DNA of 64,000 nucleotides from Micropterix aruncella (Eukaryota > Arthropoda > Insecta > Lepidoptera > Micropterigidae), in the NCBI GenBank assembly GCA_944548615.1, contig OX155967.1, positions 23,455,997-23,519,996 of the forward strand, written 5' to 3'. Of this stretch, positions 31,210 to 41,600 are shown in pieces. Below the pieces are notes generated by a model. The model saw only the letters and a program-made list of their open reading frames with translations, made no database searches and was not told where the DNA came from. The position numbers and the translations under genes are program-made. Position 1 is the stretch's first letter, and each line of letters begins with the position of its first letter.

Positions 31210-32333
31210 TCGATAAAGGTTGTTATCCCTTTTCTTGTTACAACTCCTTCAGCGAATAGATTCTTCTTTAATCCCGGAACATACAACACGTTTGTTATGA
31301 TAGAGTCATACCACTTTTTGTTAACGAGTTTCTTCACTTTAACAATGCCCTTTCCTTCGATCTTCAACTTGTCGTTGTTTCCGAATAGCACCGTTGTGTT
31401 GTCATTCAGGTCTTCGAAAGTTGAGAAGAAGTCTTTCCTGTATGTCATGTGAGCTGACGCTCCACTGTCCATAATCCACTTGTCTTCACTGTTGATCACC
31501 TGTGGGACATCATCTTCTTCAGTGCTGTAGGCAGTAACGTTTCCCTGTTGCTCTTGCCTACTGTTGCCTTCTCCTTGTTTTGGACGACTCCTTTCCTTTT
31601 TTGGTGCACGGCAGTCGCGTGCGAAGTGGCCTTTTTTCAAGCAATTGTAACACGTTACTTTCGGCTTACTTTTGTAATGCGGATTCTTCGTTCGCTGTTC
31701 TCCGGAGCTGGGTGCAACTATAGCTCTCGTCACAGCTAATGCAACGTCCGACTCCTCATTGACTGTGAGGTTTGCTTCCTCGTCGAGTAATCTAGCGGTG
31801 AGATTAGCGATCGTTTGTCGCTTTTCGTCAAGCGACAGCCACGCTTGTCTTACATTCCTGAATTTGGAAGGAAGACTTCCGAAGATTTTAGTCATTATAG
31901 CGGCGTCGCTTATGTCACCACTATCTTTAATTTGTTGAGCCAGGCTCTCCACTTTGGCTATGTGTTGGGCGATTGAATCGTTCTGTTCCATTTTATAATT
32001 ATGGAACCGTTCGTGGACTATCATCTTGTTTGTTTCCGTTTTCTGGTCATAAATGGTAAATAGTTTATCCATTACTTCTTTTGATGTGACGCAGTTTTCG
32101 ATAAGCATGATTTGCGAAAGTTCCATTGCTGCTGTCAAGACGCACATGGCTGTTGCGTCTTTTCTGTCCCAAGATTCTTGTTCCTCGGCTTTCGGTGGTC
32201 TTGTTATGGATCCATCCACAATCCTATTCAGGCCTCGTGCACGCAGTACGCAGCTTATTTGGAACTTCCATTGTCGGAAGTTTTTCCCGTCAAACTTGTT
32301 CGGCGCCACGCTTCCGGCAACCATTTCCGCCAT
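31122..32333 (-). pseudogene. copia gag and protease, truncated by frameshift
   Basis: 403 aa. The gag domain starts MAEMVAGSVAPNKFDG. The CCHC knuckle CYNCLKKGHFARDC is at about residue 230. The retroviral-type protease has WIMDSGASAHMT. After RKGI (near 31228) the frame diverges. The homologous text continues in another frame as LYRLLFRTVISHEAN, and about 25 residues usually present between these blocks are missing. I read this as a small out-of-frame deletion. The last 30 or so residues of the open frame are therefore not native. Confidence 0.88.
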
Positions 32334-32406
32334 TTTTAAACGAAACTAATTCGCGAAAAAATCAATGATCGACATACGATCGAGCGGCGTGTTTTGCAGG
32401 CGTTGT

Positions 32407-32421
32407 CCTGGGCCCATAACC
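32407..32421 (-). promoter_or_regulatory. copia primer-binding site
   Basis: Sense strand GGTTATGGGCCCAGG lies directly after the 5' LTR. This matches the known copia primer site, which pairs with an internal part of initiator tRNA-Met rather than its 3' end. Confidence 0.85.
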
Positions 32422-32594
32422 TGTTAAAGTTATTGTTGGATGTACGCAGGGACAAAACACGAAAGAAAACGAATTTCTTCTATGGAAATAGTTGCTTGAC
32501 ACACACTTGCGACAGCTAGCGTTTCGCGCCGACTAGTTCGCAGAGTTGCCACTTTATTAAAGAACCATAAAGTATAAAATCTAGTTATTCAACA
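32422..32594 (-). repeat. copia 5' LTR
   Basis: 173 bp, TGTTGAATAAC to TTTAACA on the sense strand. It is uninterrupted and serves as the empty-site control for the LINE1 insertion in the 3' LTR. Confidence 0.93.
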
Positions 32595-32599
32595 AAAAC

Positions 32600-32678
32600 T
32601 AAAGTCCTAATATCCCATTGCAATTCATTTTTTTCTAAATACAATAAAATTGTAATGGGATAATAGGACTTTAGTTTT
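32600..32678. repeat. Remaining palindrome of the hairpin MITE
   Basis: Arms of about 31 bp with two mismatches around a loop near 32632-32648. Right next to the copia TSD. Described with the split MITE. Confidence 0.8.
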
Positions 32679-32891
32679 TACCAAATCGGCGTTCCATAAT
32701 ATATGGTTCATAAATAGAATAAAAACAAAAATTATTTTTATGAATTGAAACAATTTATTTAATAAATACTAAAATAAATACTAATTAATTGTTAAAATTA
32801 CTAAATACTAAAAAAAAAAACTAAATTCTATACATATTTATTGTACTGGTCCGTGAGTGTGTATGTGTAGTATACATGAAATAGATTTCTA

Positions 32892-34217
32892 CTATAAATT
32901 GATCTTACTCGATTTGACTGTCGCAAACTCATCAATTAGGGTCCCATCAAACTTGCAGAAGGCAGATTTGCAGACGGCAATCTTGCAGACGGCATTCTTG
33001 CAGGCGGCAGTTTTGCAGAAGGCAATCTTGCAGAAGGCAGTTTTGCAAATTGACGTTTCGAGGGTCGGCATTTTTGCAGACGGCATTTTTGCAGAAAATG
33101 AAGTTAGAAGCAAAACATCGTATTTAAAATTTAGTGTTACCAGAGTAGAAATCGACAAAAGCCGCGTTTTCATATGTCAGGGTACGGAAACCAGTCCACT
33201 TCTTTGAGTGTCCTCTCTATCGCGGATCTCAGCAATCAACTTTCGATTTTAGGGAAAGGAAAACCTAACCTAACCTAACAGAAAAACTTAAAACATTTTT
33301 TTAAATGTTTAGTTTGATGTACTGAATCATCCACTACAAGGATGCCGGTAATTAATGTCACTTCGATTTTAGGGAAAGAAAAACCTAACCTAACCTAACC
33401 TAACAGAAAAACTTAAAACATTTTTTTTAATGTTTAGTTTGATGTACTGAATCATCCACTACAAGGATGCCGGTAATTAAATGTGGAGAGGTAAAAATAT
33501 TCACCACTTTAATTTACCCTGACATGATAATTTGCTACTTCTTTTTCTAAATTTAAAATTAATAACATATGACCGCTTTACTGGTTTATTTTTGGTTTGT
33601 AAAATAATATAAAATTATTTTATTCATGTAATCATGTCCTAATGCGCCATTCTCAAACGTTGCTAACTTCGGGTTTGTATGCAAGTTTGCTTTCTGCAAG
33701 AATGCCGTCTGCAAAAATGCCGCCTGCAAGGTTGCCGCCTGCAAGGTTGCCTCCTGCAAATCTGCCCTCAACAGATTTGGAACTGTCAAAAGTGACATTT
33801 GTGCAAGACTGCCGCATGCAAAACTGGCGCCCCCCATCAATTACGTTGTCAAAATTAATAGAATCAAGGGTTTGTCTTTCGATGCTAAGGAGTGCAAGAT
33901 CACTTTGCACAAGCTTTAGTTTGCTGAAAGACCGCTCACAACTTGCAATTGAAACAGCAATTGTTAAAAGAATTTGCAGTGAAATATGCGTATTGGGAAA
34001 CACGTCATCTCCATATGATACAATAAAACCAAGAAGGTCTAAATGAGTTTGTGGTAGAATTTCAGTCCGGGTATTGAGCAGCATTTTGCAGTCTCCGATT
34101 TCTGTGAACAATTCATGACCATTGACGTCGGTGTAGTAGAAATTTCCAAAATCTAAACAATTTTGATGAAGTGAATCGATGTTTGTCTCAGCCACAAGAC
34201 TTTTTACGTCTAGCAGA
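32892..34217 (-). pseudogene. Outer hAT transposase, C-terminal exon, split by Y5
   Basis: From a splice-acceptor-like TTATTTTAG at 34218 the frame reads FLLDVKSLVAETN and on through LQILLTIAVSIASCERSFSK and LALLSIERQTLDSINFDNVID. Y5 then interrupts it at 33843. The gene resumes at 32938 with EFATVKSSKINL and a stop at 32892. This is the dimerisation region of ZMYM1-type hAT transposases. The N-terminal catalytic exons are missing, with only terminal hAT DNA beyond the R2-like LINE. Inactive. Confidence 0.85.
32939..33835 (+). mobile_element. Y5: long form of Y (897 bp) in the hAT gene
   Basis: Same ends as Y1, flanked by the perfect duplication ATCAATTA (32931-32938 and 33836-33843). The coding frame of the host gene continues on both sides. 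It contains the left 15-bp array (about 32955-33050), a unique stretch of about 150 bp, two tandem copies of the CCTAA core (about 33240-33480), an AT-rich stretch, and the right array (about 33680-33775). This is the best proof that Y is mobile. Confidence 0.9.
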
Positions 34218-37200
34218 AATCTAAAATAATAAATACAAACGGAGCTGCCATGGAATTCACCGACCGGAGTCGGGCCCATCATAATACTATTTTTTACACT
34301 TCTGGGGGGTGAGCAGTGGATTCCGGACTTACGAACCGGCTGTGGTAGGTTTAGGACAGCTGTCTTGCCACATGTGAGCGTTCACCTTGCCACCCATTCA
34401 CTCCCCCTTCGAAGCCATAGAATTTGAGATGCGCAAATCGCAGTTTTAGATAATTTTTCTAAGAAAGAGTTGATTATTTTTCTGGAAAGGCCAAGATCTT
34501 TAAAGAGGTGAAATAGAGATTTAGCTGGCAGGCCACGAGCGCCAACTTCCACCGCGTGAAGGTGAACAGTGAAGCCGTTCCGGGTTACGGCATTTGCAAG
34601 ATCATGGTATTTATTTAATTTGTACTCGTGGTCTTTTGGGATATTTGATTCCCATGGAACAGTTAATTCTACAATAAGAGCCACCTTCCGAGATAGAGAG
34701 TAAAGAGTTATATCTGGACGGAGGGCTGTGCATCCGAGACTTTCAGGGAATTTATACTGCTTAGAGACCGAATCAACCTCCAGAGTCCAATCTGTAGCTT
34801 TCTCGATTATTGAGAAAGGTTTTGTAGTTAAATGTTTTTTGCCTTTAGAGCCATCCCGCACAAACTGTATTGGGGGTTTGGAGGATACTGTCAAACCCTT
34901 GTTGGCACGAGCCACTGAGAAACTAATTACCTCGCGAATAACAGCGAGAACTTTGTCATGGCGGTAAGTGTACCGTCCTTGATCTAAGGCCACCTTGCAG
35001 CCAGCTAGAATGTGTCTAGCTGTGCAAGGGGTATTGCTACAGAGGGGACAAGAACTATCCTCGGCAAAGCTCCAACGAGCGAGGTTACTGGGGTCTGGAA
35101 GTGTATGCTGAAAGGCATTCAAATAAAATTTCAGCATCTCTGGCGTCCAGTCATAGAGCATTACCTTCCAGTGCATTGGAGGCGGAATGCAAAAGTCACC
35201 AATTGTTGTCCAGTCATTCTGGCATTGAAGGCCAATAGCATGAGCCATACTCTTGCTGTCGTAATCTCCCCGCAAAAGAGACTTCTTCAAGTCCACGTCG
35301 CTCGTGGTTGTACTGCCATACCCCAGACCAGTGCCATTCTGGCTGATTCCAGTAAGGAACCTTTTGTGGAAGTCTACGCGGGCTTGTAGTTCATTTGAAT
35401 CACTACAGCCACTTATTACGTGCTTCGATATTGCCGGATCTTTGGAATTGCACAGAATCGAATTTTTGGTTATTCTGGAGTTGGCGTAGAGCAGAGAGGG
35501 CAGTTTAAGCGCTAGCCCAAAATTTTGTTTGGACCTGAAGAGAGTCGAGGGGTCAGCTGGTTTGGCTAAGGACAGCCAGGATTTTAAACTAGCTGTCACC
35601 AGTGCATCTAGACGGGACAGTTGGGTTTTGGTAAAATCGTAAATAAGAAAGGGCCATGACAAATGTGACGTTAGATAATTGTCATAGATCCAGGCCTTAC
35701 GAGGGCCAGAAATTAGCAAGGCATCTATTTTCGCCAGGCAACTTTTGAAATGCTCTATAACATGATCGCCCGAGACGTCTTTTCCCTGATGGGTGATTTT
35801 TCTGCCGAGGAATTTGAAATGATTGTTTGGGTCTATAAGGGAGATATTAGAGCCCTTATAGACCAATTTGGGGTCATAGGATGTAAATTTTGTGCCCATG
35901 CGGGCGAGTCCAAGGCAAAAACATTTGGAGGGCTTCACTTTTATACAGCCTGACCAGTCGCAGAAAAGCTCCACTTTCTGTAATAGCAGGGAAAGCTGCT
36001 TGGGGCTTCTGGTGATGAAAGTTAGGTCGTCGGCAAAAGCGAGGCACGACGAGGTGTATTGGCCGTCTGTTTTAAAACGGTAGCCCCACTTCCTGTCAAA
36101 CTGGCTCAGGCTTTCCAGAAGTATATTAAAAACTATATTAAAAATCGTCGGGGAGAGGCAACAGCCCTGAAATAGTCCAATTGAATATGGTATAGAGCGG
36201 GTAGTCCATTCTTGCGTTTTAACATGGAAAGTCAGACAGTTGTAGTAGGAGGCTACAATGTCACGCACGACTGGTGGGAAGTTGTACCAGCGGAGTGCAA
36301 AGTGGAGGAGACTGTGTCGGACTGACCCAAAGGCATTCTCTAGGTCGAGCCAGCATACATTGATTTGGCGTTCGTGCTGTCTCGCATCCTTGATGGCAGC
36401 AGCCAGGAGAGAGTTGTGCTCGAGGCAGCCCGAGACGCCGCGCATGAAGCCTTTTTGAACTGATACTCCAAGGTACTCATTCCGGTGCATGAATTCGCTC
36501 ATCCTCGTGTGGACTATGCTAAAAAAGATTTTGGCCACAGTGTCTGTGAGAGCAATGGGCCGAGCGTCCTTTGGTCCGGTGCAAACTGGGACCTTCGGAA
36601 TTAAGATGACTGTCGCTCGGCCAAAATTCTGTGGGACTACACCGCTATTCCATATATTTCGGAAGATGGATCCTAAATATTGCAGAAGGCAGGGGCATTT
36701 TTTGTATACTAAATAGGGAATACCATCGGGACCCGGAGTAGAGCCCGACGGCTTCCTCTTTACTTGATTAAGAATCTCATCTAGTGATGGAGGTTGAGAA
36801 GCAAAAGCTACCGTAGGCAGGGGCGGAGGTGTAATGCCCGGCGGAGGGCTGTAATTATGGAGCCGCATTGGGTCCTCATACGTGGTCGAAAAGTATTCCG
36901 TGGCCATATCTTCCGGGATTTGGATTTTTCCCTTGGCGGCAGACAAAACCGTTTTGCTGTAGTTAAAACGGTTTTTGTCGAACCGGGCTTCCTCTTTGGA
37001 TTTGAGAAATGCTGCCTTGCGTTTGTCGTTTTGCGTTGCTACGCTCTGTATGAGTTTTAGTATAGAGCGGTACGCGCGCGAGAAGTTGTGGCAGAGGGCT
37101 TTATCCCCGGCTTTCTTGGCTTCACGTAACTGGCGACGAAGTAGCCGCTTTTGCCTACGGAGCTTTGCCTTAAATGCGTTTTCTCTGTGAACCGGGTCGA

Positions 37201-37681
37201 CATGGGTAGATTTTGGGTAAACACCCGAGAAGTATTCATGGACCGCCACCTGGAAGGATGACAGCTGGACGCTGGCAGGGGCATTACGGTTCACAGAGTG
37301 GTCAAGAATAGAAGTTAAATTATCATTATGAAATTCCCAGTCCTCTTTCGCAAGTGAAGGGAATTTTAGAGGAGGGAAGGATACGATTTGCGCGGGTAGA
37401 GGAGACCGGTCGGGTGACAAACTGCGGGCAGATGTGGAGTCAAGGGACATGTGAGGTTCAACTCTGTCCGTGACTCCTTGCGACGGTTTAAGACACTGAC
37501 GTGCAGCGTCGCTATCATCGTGCCCAGCAATGTGTTTATTTAACCATGCTAATCGTTTATATTGTTTCCCGCAGATAGGGCAAGCAAGGTCCGGTGTCGT
37601 TTTAGCCGTGTCGTTGTTTGGGGTTTCTACTGGGGTAGCGGGAATTCTCCCCCCCTGATAGACCGCTTTGGTATTAGGGTT
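34218..37681 (-). mobile_element. R2-like LINE, 5'-truncated, inside the hAT
   Basis: A single-ORF non-LTR element with a 3' UTR from 34381 down to about 34230. The 5' end stops at about 37681, inside the N-terminal coding region, so the copy is truncated. No clear TSD found. It lies between the hAT transposase exon and the hAT terminal DNA, not in rDNA. Confidence 0.8.
34382..37681 (-). CDS. R2-like polyprotein: zinc finger, RT, restriction-like nuclease
   Basis: The frame is open well upstream of the first Met (37450). There it encodes a C2H2 finger, CPICGKQYKRLAWLNKH then IAGH, near 37590-37530. No Met precedes it, so the native start is lost by truncation. The reverse transcriptase has SGSTPGPDGIPY, ARPIALTDTVAK, CWLDLENAFGSV, GLFQGCCLSPTIFN and AFADDLTF. 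After it come a CCHC motif (CPLCSNTPC to HILAGC) and a PD-(D/E)xK-type endonuclease with LRPDITLYS, VALIVELTVPWE and KYHDL. This domain order defines R2/NeSL-type LINEs. About 1100 codons without a stop suggests a fairly young insertion. Confidence 0.9.
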   Translation of the reverse strand, partial: NPNTKAVYQGGRIPATPVETPNNDTAKTTPDLACPICGKQYKRLAWLNKHIAGHDDSDAARQCLKPSQGVTDRVEPHMSLDSTSARSLSPDRSPLPAQIVSFPPLKFPSLAKEDWEFHNDNLTSILDHSVNRNAPASVQLSSFQVAVHEYFSGVYPKSTHVDPVHRENAFKAKLRRQKRLLRRQLREAKKAGDKALCHNFSRAYRSILKLIQSVATQNDKRKAAFLKSKEEARFDKNRFNYSKTVLSAAKGKIQIPEDMATEYFSTTYEDPMRLHNYSPPPGITPPPLPTVAFASQPPSLDEILNQVKRKPSGSTPGPDGIPYLVYKKCPCLLQYLGSIFRNIWNSGVVPQNFGRATVILIPKVPVCTGPKDARPIALTDTVAKIFFSIVHTRMSEFMHRNEYLGVSVQKGFMRGVSGCLEHNSLLAAAIKDARQHERQINVCWLDLENAFGSVRHSLLHFALRWYNFPPVVRDIVASYYNCLTFHVKTQEWTTRSIPYSIGLFQGCCLSPTIFNIVFNILLESLSQFDRKWGYRFKTDGQYTSSCLAFADDLTFITRSPKQLSLLLQKVELFCDWSGCIKVKPSKCFCLGLARMGTKFTSYDPKLVYKGSNISLIDPNNHFKFLGRKITHQGKDVSGDHVIEHFKSCLAKIDALLISGPRKAWIYDNYLTSHLSWPFLIYDFTKTQLSRLDALVTASLKSWLSLAKPADPSTLFRSKQNFGLALKLPSLLYANSRITKNSILCNSKDPAISKHVISGCSDSNELQARVDFHKRFLTGISQNGTGLGYGSTTTSDVDLKKSLLRGDYDSKSMAHAIGLQCQNDWTTIGDFCIPPPMHWKVMLYDWTPEMLKFYLNAFQHTLPDPSNLARWSFAEDSSCPLCSNTPCTARHILAGCKVALDQGRYTYRHDKVLAVIREVISFSVARANKGLTVSSKPPIQFVRDGSKGKKHLTTKPFSIIEKATDWTLEVDSVSKQYKFPESLGCTALRPDITLYSLSRKVALIVELTVPWESNIPKDHEYKLNKYHDLANAVTRNGFTVHLHAVEVGARGLPAKSLFHLFKDLGLSRKIINSFLEKLSKTAICASQILWLRRGSEWVAR

Positions 37682-37951
37682 TTTTTAACGTAAAAACCGT
37701 ACTGATATTTCTTGTTGAGTTGTTTGTTTAAAACGTAAAAACCAGGGTTGTAATGTCACAAATTTTTTGAACATTCAAGATTTTTAATTTTTCGTTTAAC
37801 ATCCCACGTTTTAAAATACATTCATTTTTATACAATTAAAATACAAAAGTTAGTTTAAATTCATCCTCATTTTGGCGCCCCCTAAGCTGTGGCGCCCGGG
37901 GACATATGTACCCCCTTGCCCCCCCCCCCCCCCCCGCTAGATACGCACCTG
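37682..37951 (-). other. Terminal non-coding DNA of the outer hAT
   Basis: AT-rich, then GGCGCCC blocks and a C-run of about 18 before the hAT terminus. No coding sequence. Confidence 0.7.
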
Positions 37952-37959
37952 TGCATATG

Positions 37960-38389
37960 TAAACGTTTGTTGAAGTTTATAAAAAGTCTCTCCTGTCATA
38001 CCAAATCAAATTATTGTTTTTAAAAAAATACATCTAATAGGTACTCGATTGTTGACTTACTAGCATAAACGATTGCAGAAAATCGCACTGAAATTTTGAC
38101 TATAGCCTAAAATGGGATGCAGTGAAACGGCAACTTGTTTTCTGAAATTAACCGTTTTTCGAGATTTATATGGCACATATAATTTGGAAAGCTGTTCCGT
38201 GCTCAAGCGTTGAGTTTGGTCACTATTAAAACGCTGAAAGCGTTTGAAACATCGGTTGCGAAGCGTTAATCTATCTATGCGGCGTAACTTGTCTGTTAAC
38301 ACAACCAACAAAAGTTTTATATATTTTAACAAATAAAACCCACGCAAAAGAACTATAACTGTTGAATATGAGAGGATAAAAGCTCAAAA
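37960..38389. other. Spacer between the two nests
   Basis: No gene recognised. The sequence leads into the LINE3 target duplication at 38390-38401. Confidence 0.5.
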
Positions 38390-38654
38390 TAACGGTAAGA
38401 TTTTTTTTTTTTTTGTCCAAAATCGGACAGGTGTTGAACATAAATCCATTACACCTAAACATATTACGCATACAGTTTATATTCACATTACACACTTATT
38501 ATCATAACATTAAAATAGGTATATACATTGTTTCGTTCAATGATTTACAAATAATAACTTATAACATTAACATAAATTTAGTTCTTAAATTATACATTTC
38601 ATTGCTTGTTTACACATTATGTTAATTTGTTATGTTTAATTCTAACAGTTTTTT

Positions 38655-41600
38655 TTAAATAAATTCGAATGTTGATAAAACATATTTATATATCGCTTGA
38701 TATGTCAATATATTAGTTAAAAGTGTTTGGATATCTATCGGTATTGGCTTCCGTTTGTAGATTTCCTGAAGTTCATGGATTAGAATAAGCCTTTCTATAT
38801 TAAATGTCGAACATTCTAAAATAAGATGCTGTATGGTCTCGCTGTTTTGATTACAATGTCTGCAAATGTCTGTGTCAGATAAGTTTATTTTATTTAAGTG
38901 TTGGTTGAACTGACCGTGTCCTAATCGAAGGCGACACACAATTACTGTAAAATGTCTATTACGGCATGCAATTTTTTCAAACCAACTTTTCATATTGATA
39001 GTTTTTTGTATTTCTCCCATCCATTTCCCCTTAGTTAACTTTGTTTCTTTCCATATTAAGTTCCATTCTTTGATCGTCTTTTGTTTTATTTCCGGATAAT
39101 AATCGCTGTAAGGTATACTGCAGGGATATTTTGAGACATTTGTTGTAGCCGAAATTTTTGCCATTTTATCGGCTTGTTCATTGCCATAGATGTTAAAGTG
39201 TGCCGGAGTCCACATTAGCTGTATTGTATAGCCTTTTTGTTTTAATTTAAATAAAAGTTCTTTAATATCATAAATAAGATAATTTACGTTTGCTTCTATG
39301 GATGATGAAGCAAGCGATTCTAATACGCTTCTTGCGTCTGTAATTATTATATATTTTCTTTTTTCTTTAATTTCTATATATTTAATGCATTGTTTAATTG
39401 CAAAAGCCTCTGCTGAAAATATTGAAAGCATATCAGGTAGTTTTATAAATGTTTTTAAATTTTCCTTCGGACCAAAAATGCTGCAGCCAACTTGATTCCT
39501 AATTTTAGATCCATCAGTATATAATTGTATGTACTCGGGAAAGTGGTTGTCGATGTCATTGTAGAATTCTGCAATATGTTGATATTGTGATATAAAGGGA
39601 TTTATTTGCATAATTTTGCTATCGTATTGACCCTTAAAACATGGCCATATTGGAGATTGTGAGAGCTCAACTTTATCTTTTATGAAACATTTTTTTATAT
39701 CGCAATACTGGTCTAATAATAATATTGTTTTGACAGAACTGTCATGTGGATGTGTCGTTGAGAATTGTCGTTCTTGAGATGGTAAATTCTCAAGTTCCTT
39801 GATTAGGGGATTATTGAGGATGGATAATTGTTTTACAAGAAATCTCTGGCAATAGTAGGATCTCCTAATGCAAAGCGGCGAAATTCCCGCCTCGATTTCT
39901 AGCGAATTTATTGGCGTGGACATCATGGCCCCTGTGATCAGTCGCAGTGCTTTATTTTGTATCACATCTAATTTTTTTAAAAGATAGGGTTTAGCATAAG
40001 CATAATAAATACAACTATAGTCCAAGTGGCTTCTAACTATTGATTTGTATAGTAGTTTAACAATTTTGGGGTCTGCTCCCCAATTATTACAGACTAAGGG
40101 TTTTAAAATGTTTAAGGCTTTTTGAGCTCTAGCTTCGATTATATTAACATGAGCTATCCAATTTAATTTTTCATCAAAAGTTACTCCTAGAAATTTTTGA
40201 CATTGTACATGAGAAATCTCTTTAGTTTTATACATCAAGGAATATACCTTATTATTCAATGTTTTATTAAATATCATAAATGAACTCTTGCTGGTATTAA
40301 TTTCCAGATTTTGGTGGTCTAGAAAATTTCCTACATTAATGAGCGTTTGGTTAATTTTATTCGTTAAAAGACCTATATCTCTTCCTATTCCATAGATGAC
40401 TATATCGTCTGGAAATTGAAGATTTTTGACATTACTATCCATGTGAAAATTAATGGCATGTTGATATATTATATACAGCAGAGGGGAAAGAATGCCACCC
40501 TGTATAGTTCCTTTATAGGTTCTTCTAGGACCGTAGTATTTATTATTTATTTTTACATATATCAGTCTGTCGTTAATGAAATGAAATATCCAAATTATGA
40601 TTTCCTTGGGTAGTTGTAATCTGATTAAAATTTTAATCAGTTGAAGGTGATCAACGTTGTCAAAGGCCCCACGAATATCTAAGAAAACACTCATGAGACT
40701 TTGATTTGTTTCTTTGACATGGAATATGTCAGATTGTAAGTGAGCGATACTTTGTTGAGCGCTCTTACCTTTACGAAATCCGTACTGATTCTCAGGGAGT
40801 AATCCATTTTTCTCAATGAAATACTCTAGTCGTAATTTAATAATTGCCTCACAAATTTTCCCTATGCATGATGATAAGGCTACAGGTCTATATGAATCTG
40901 CAGATGTTTTACTTTTGCCTGGCTTCAATAATGGTATCACATAGGAAATTTTCCAAGATTCTGGTAAAAGTTGATTTACCCAAAGATTATTGATTATCTT
41001 GAGAAATATTATTTTGCACTTAATATCCAGTTGTTTAATCATTGAATATGAGATAAAATCTAAACCTGTTGCTGAGTCACGTCTCTTTTTTAAAACAGCA
41101 TCTAATTCGGAGAACTTAAATGTATCGGCAAGATGTAAATTATGAGCATTATCTGCTATATTAGATATATCAGGAAAGTTCTGATTAGCAGTAGTTGGAG
41201 CTAGTTTATTAAGAAAATCATTCATCCATGTCGGTTCCGATGTATTTTGTTTGGTGTTGATTTTTTTCTTACTGAAACGTTTAATAAAACTCCATATTTT
41301 CGAGATTGGCGTGTATCTATTGAATGAATTACATAATTCAATCCAACTGGATTTTCTTTCCTGTTGTAATGTGATTTTCTTTATAGCTGTGATTTTTTTA
41401 TATATTATGAAATTTTCAGTGGAACTGTATTTGACATAATTTTTATATGCTAACTTAGCATTATATACAACTTCATCGCATTTGGAATTCCACCAAGGTA
41501 GAGGGACTCTTCTATTAATTGGCGTTGATCGTTCAATGCCTTCGTGGGTTATTAAAGATCCACGTTTTGTTGTTTTATTCAGTATTGAATTATTTGCACT

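Larger units (their letters stand above)
15224..32594 (-). mobile_element. copia LTR retrotransposon, 17.4 kb with insertions
   Basis: 5' LTR 32422-32594 and 3' LTR 15224-15293 plus 24137-24252 are both 173 bp, begin and end TG/CA, and differ at one position that I can see. The flanking 5-bp duplication is AAAAC (15219-15223 and 32595-32599). It has a primer-binding site, gag, protease, integrase, reverse transcriptase, RNase H and polypurine tract in copia order. Near-identical LTRs indicate a recent insertion. The coding region has one disabling lesion near 31225. The 3' LTR and 3' UTR were later hit by other elements. Confidence 0.93.
15198..32699. mobile_element. Hairpin MITE in the hAT, split by copia
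   Basis: Left arm 15198-15223 (TTATGGAACGCCG start) has its inverted copy at the right edge, ending at 32699. The rest of the palindrome is at 32600-32678. Joined across the copia insertion it is about 125 bp with two long arms around a short loop near 32630. TA lies next to both ends, suggesting a Tc1/mariner-type MITE. No coding capacity. Confidence 0.7.
15072..37951 (-). mobile_element. Outer hAT element, 22.9 kb with nested insertions
   Basis: Left terminus CAGTGGCGTAGCTAG at 15072 and right terminus (minus strand CAGGTGCGTATCTAG from 37951) are imperfect inverted repeats. Both are flanked by the exact 8-bp duplication TGCATATG (15064-15071 and 37952-37959). Internally, both ends carry GCGCCCGGGGACA. 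The element's own content is small: a transposase fragment on minus (32892-34217) plus terminal non-coding DNA. Everything else is later insertion. hAT assignment follows from the 8-bp TSD, CAG start and hAT-type coding fragment. Confidence 0.88.

Noticed and set aside
32892..33173. 93-aa frame MKTRLLSISTLV
   Set aside because: Read through the Y5 element. Only its last 13 or so residues are hAT transposase.
15064..37959. Large single host locus with copia, LINE and hAT domesticated genes
   Set aside because: All coding parts lie within elements with matched ends and TSDs, and most are broken.
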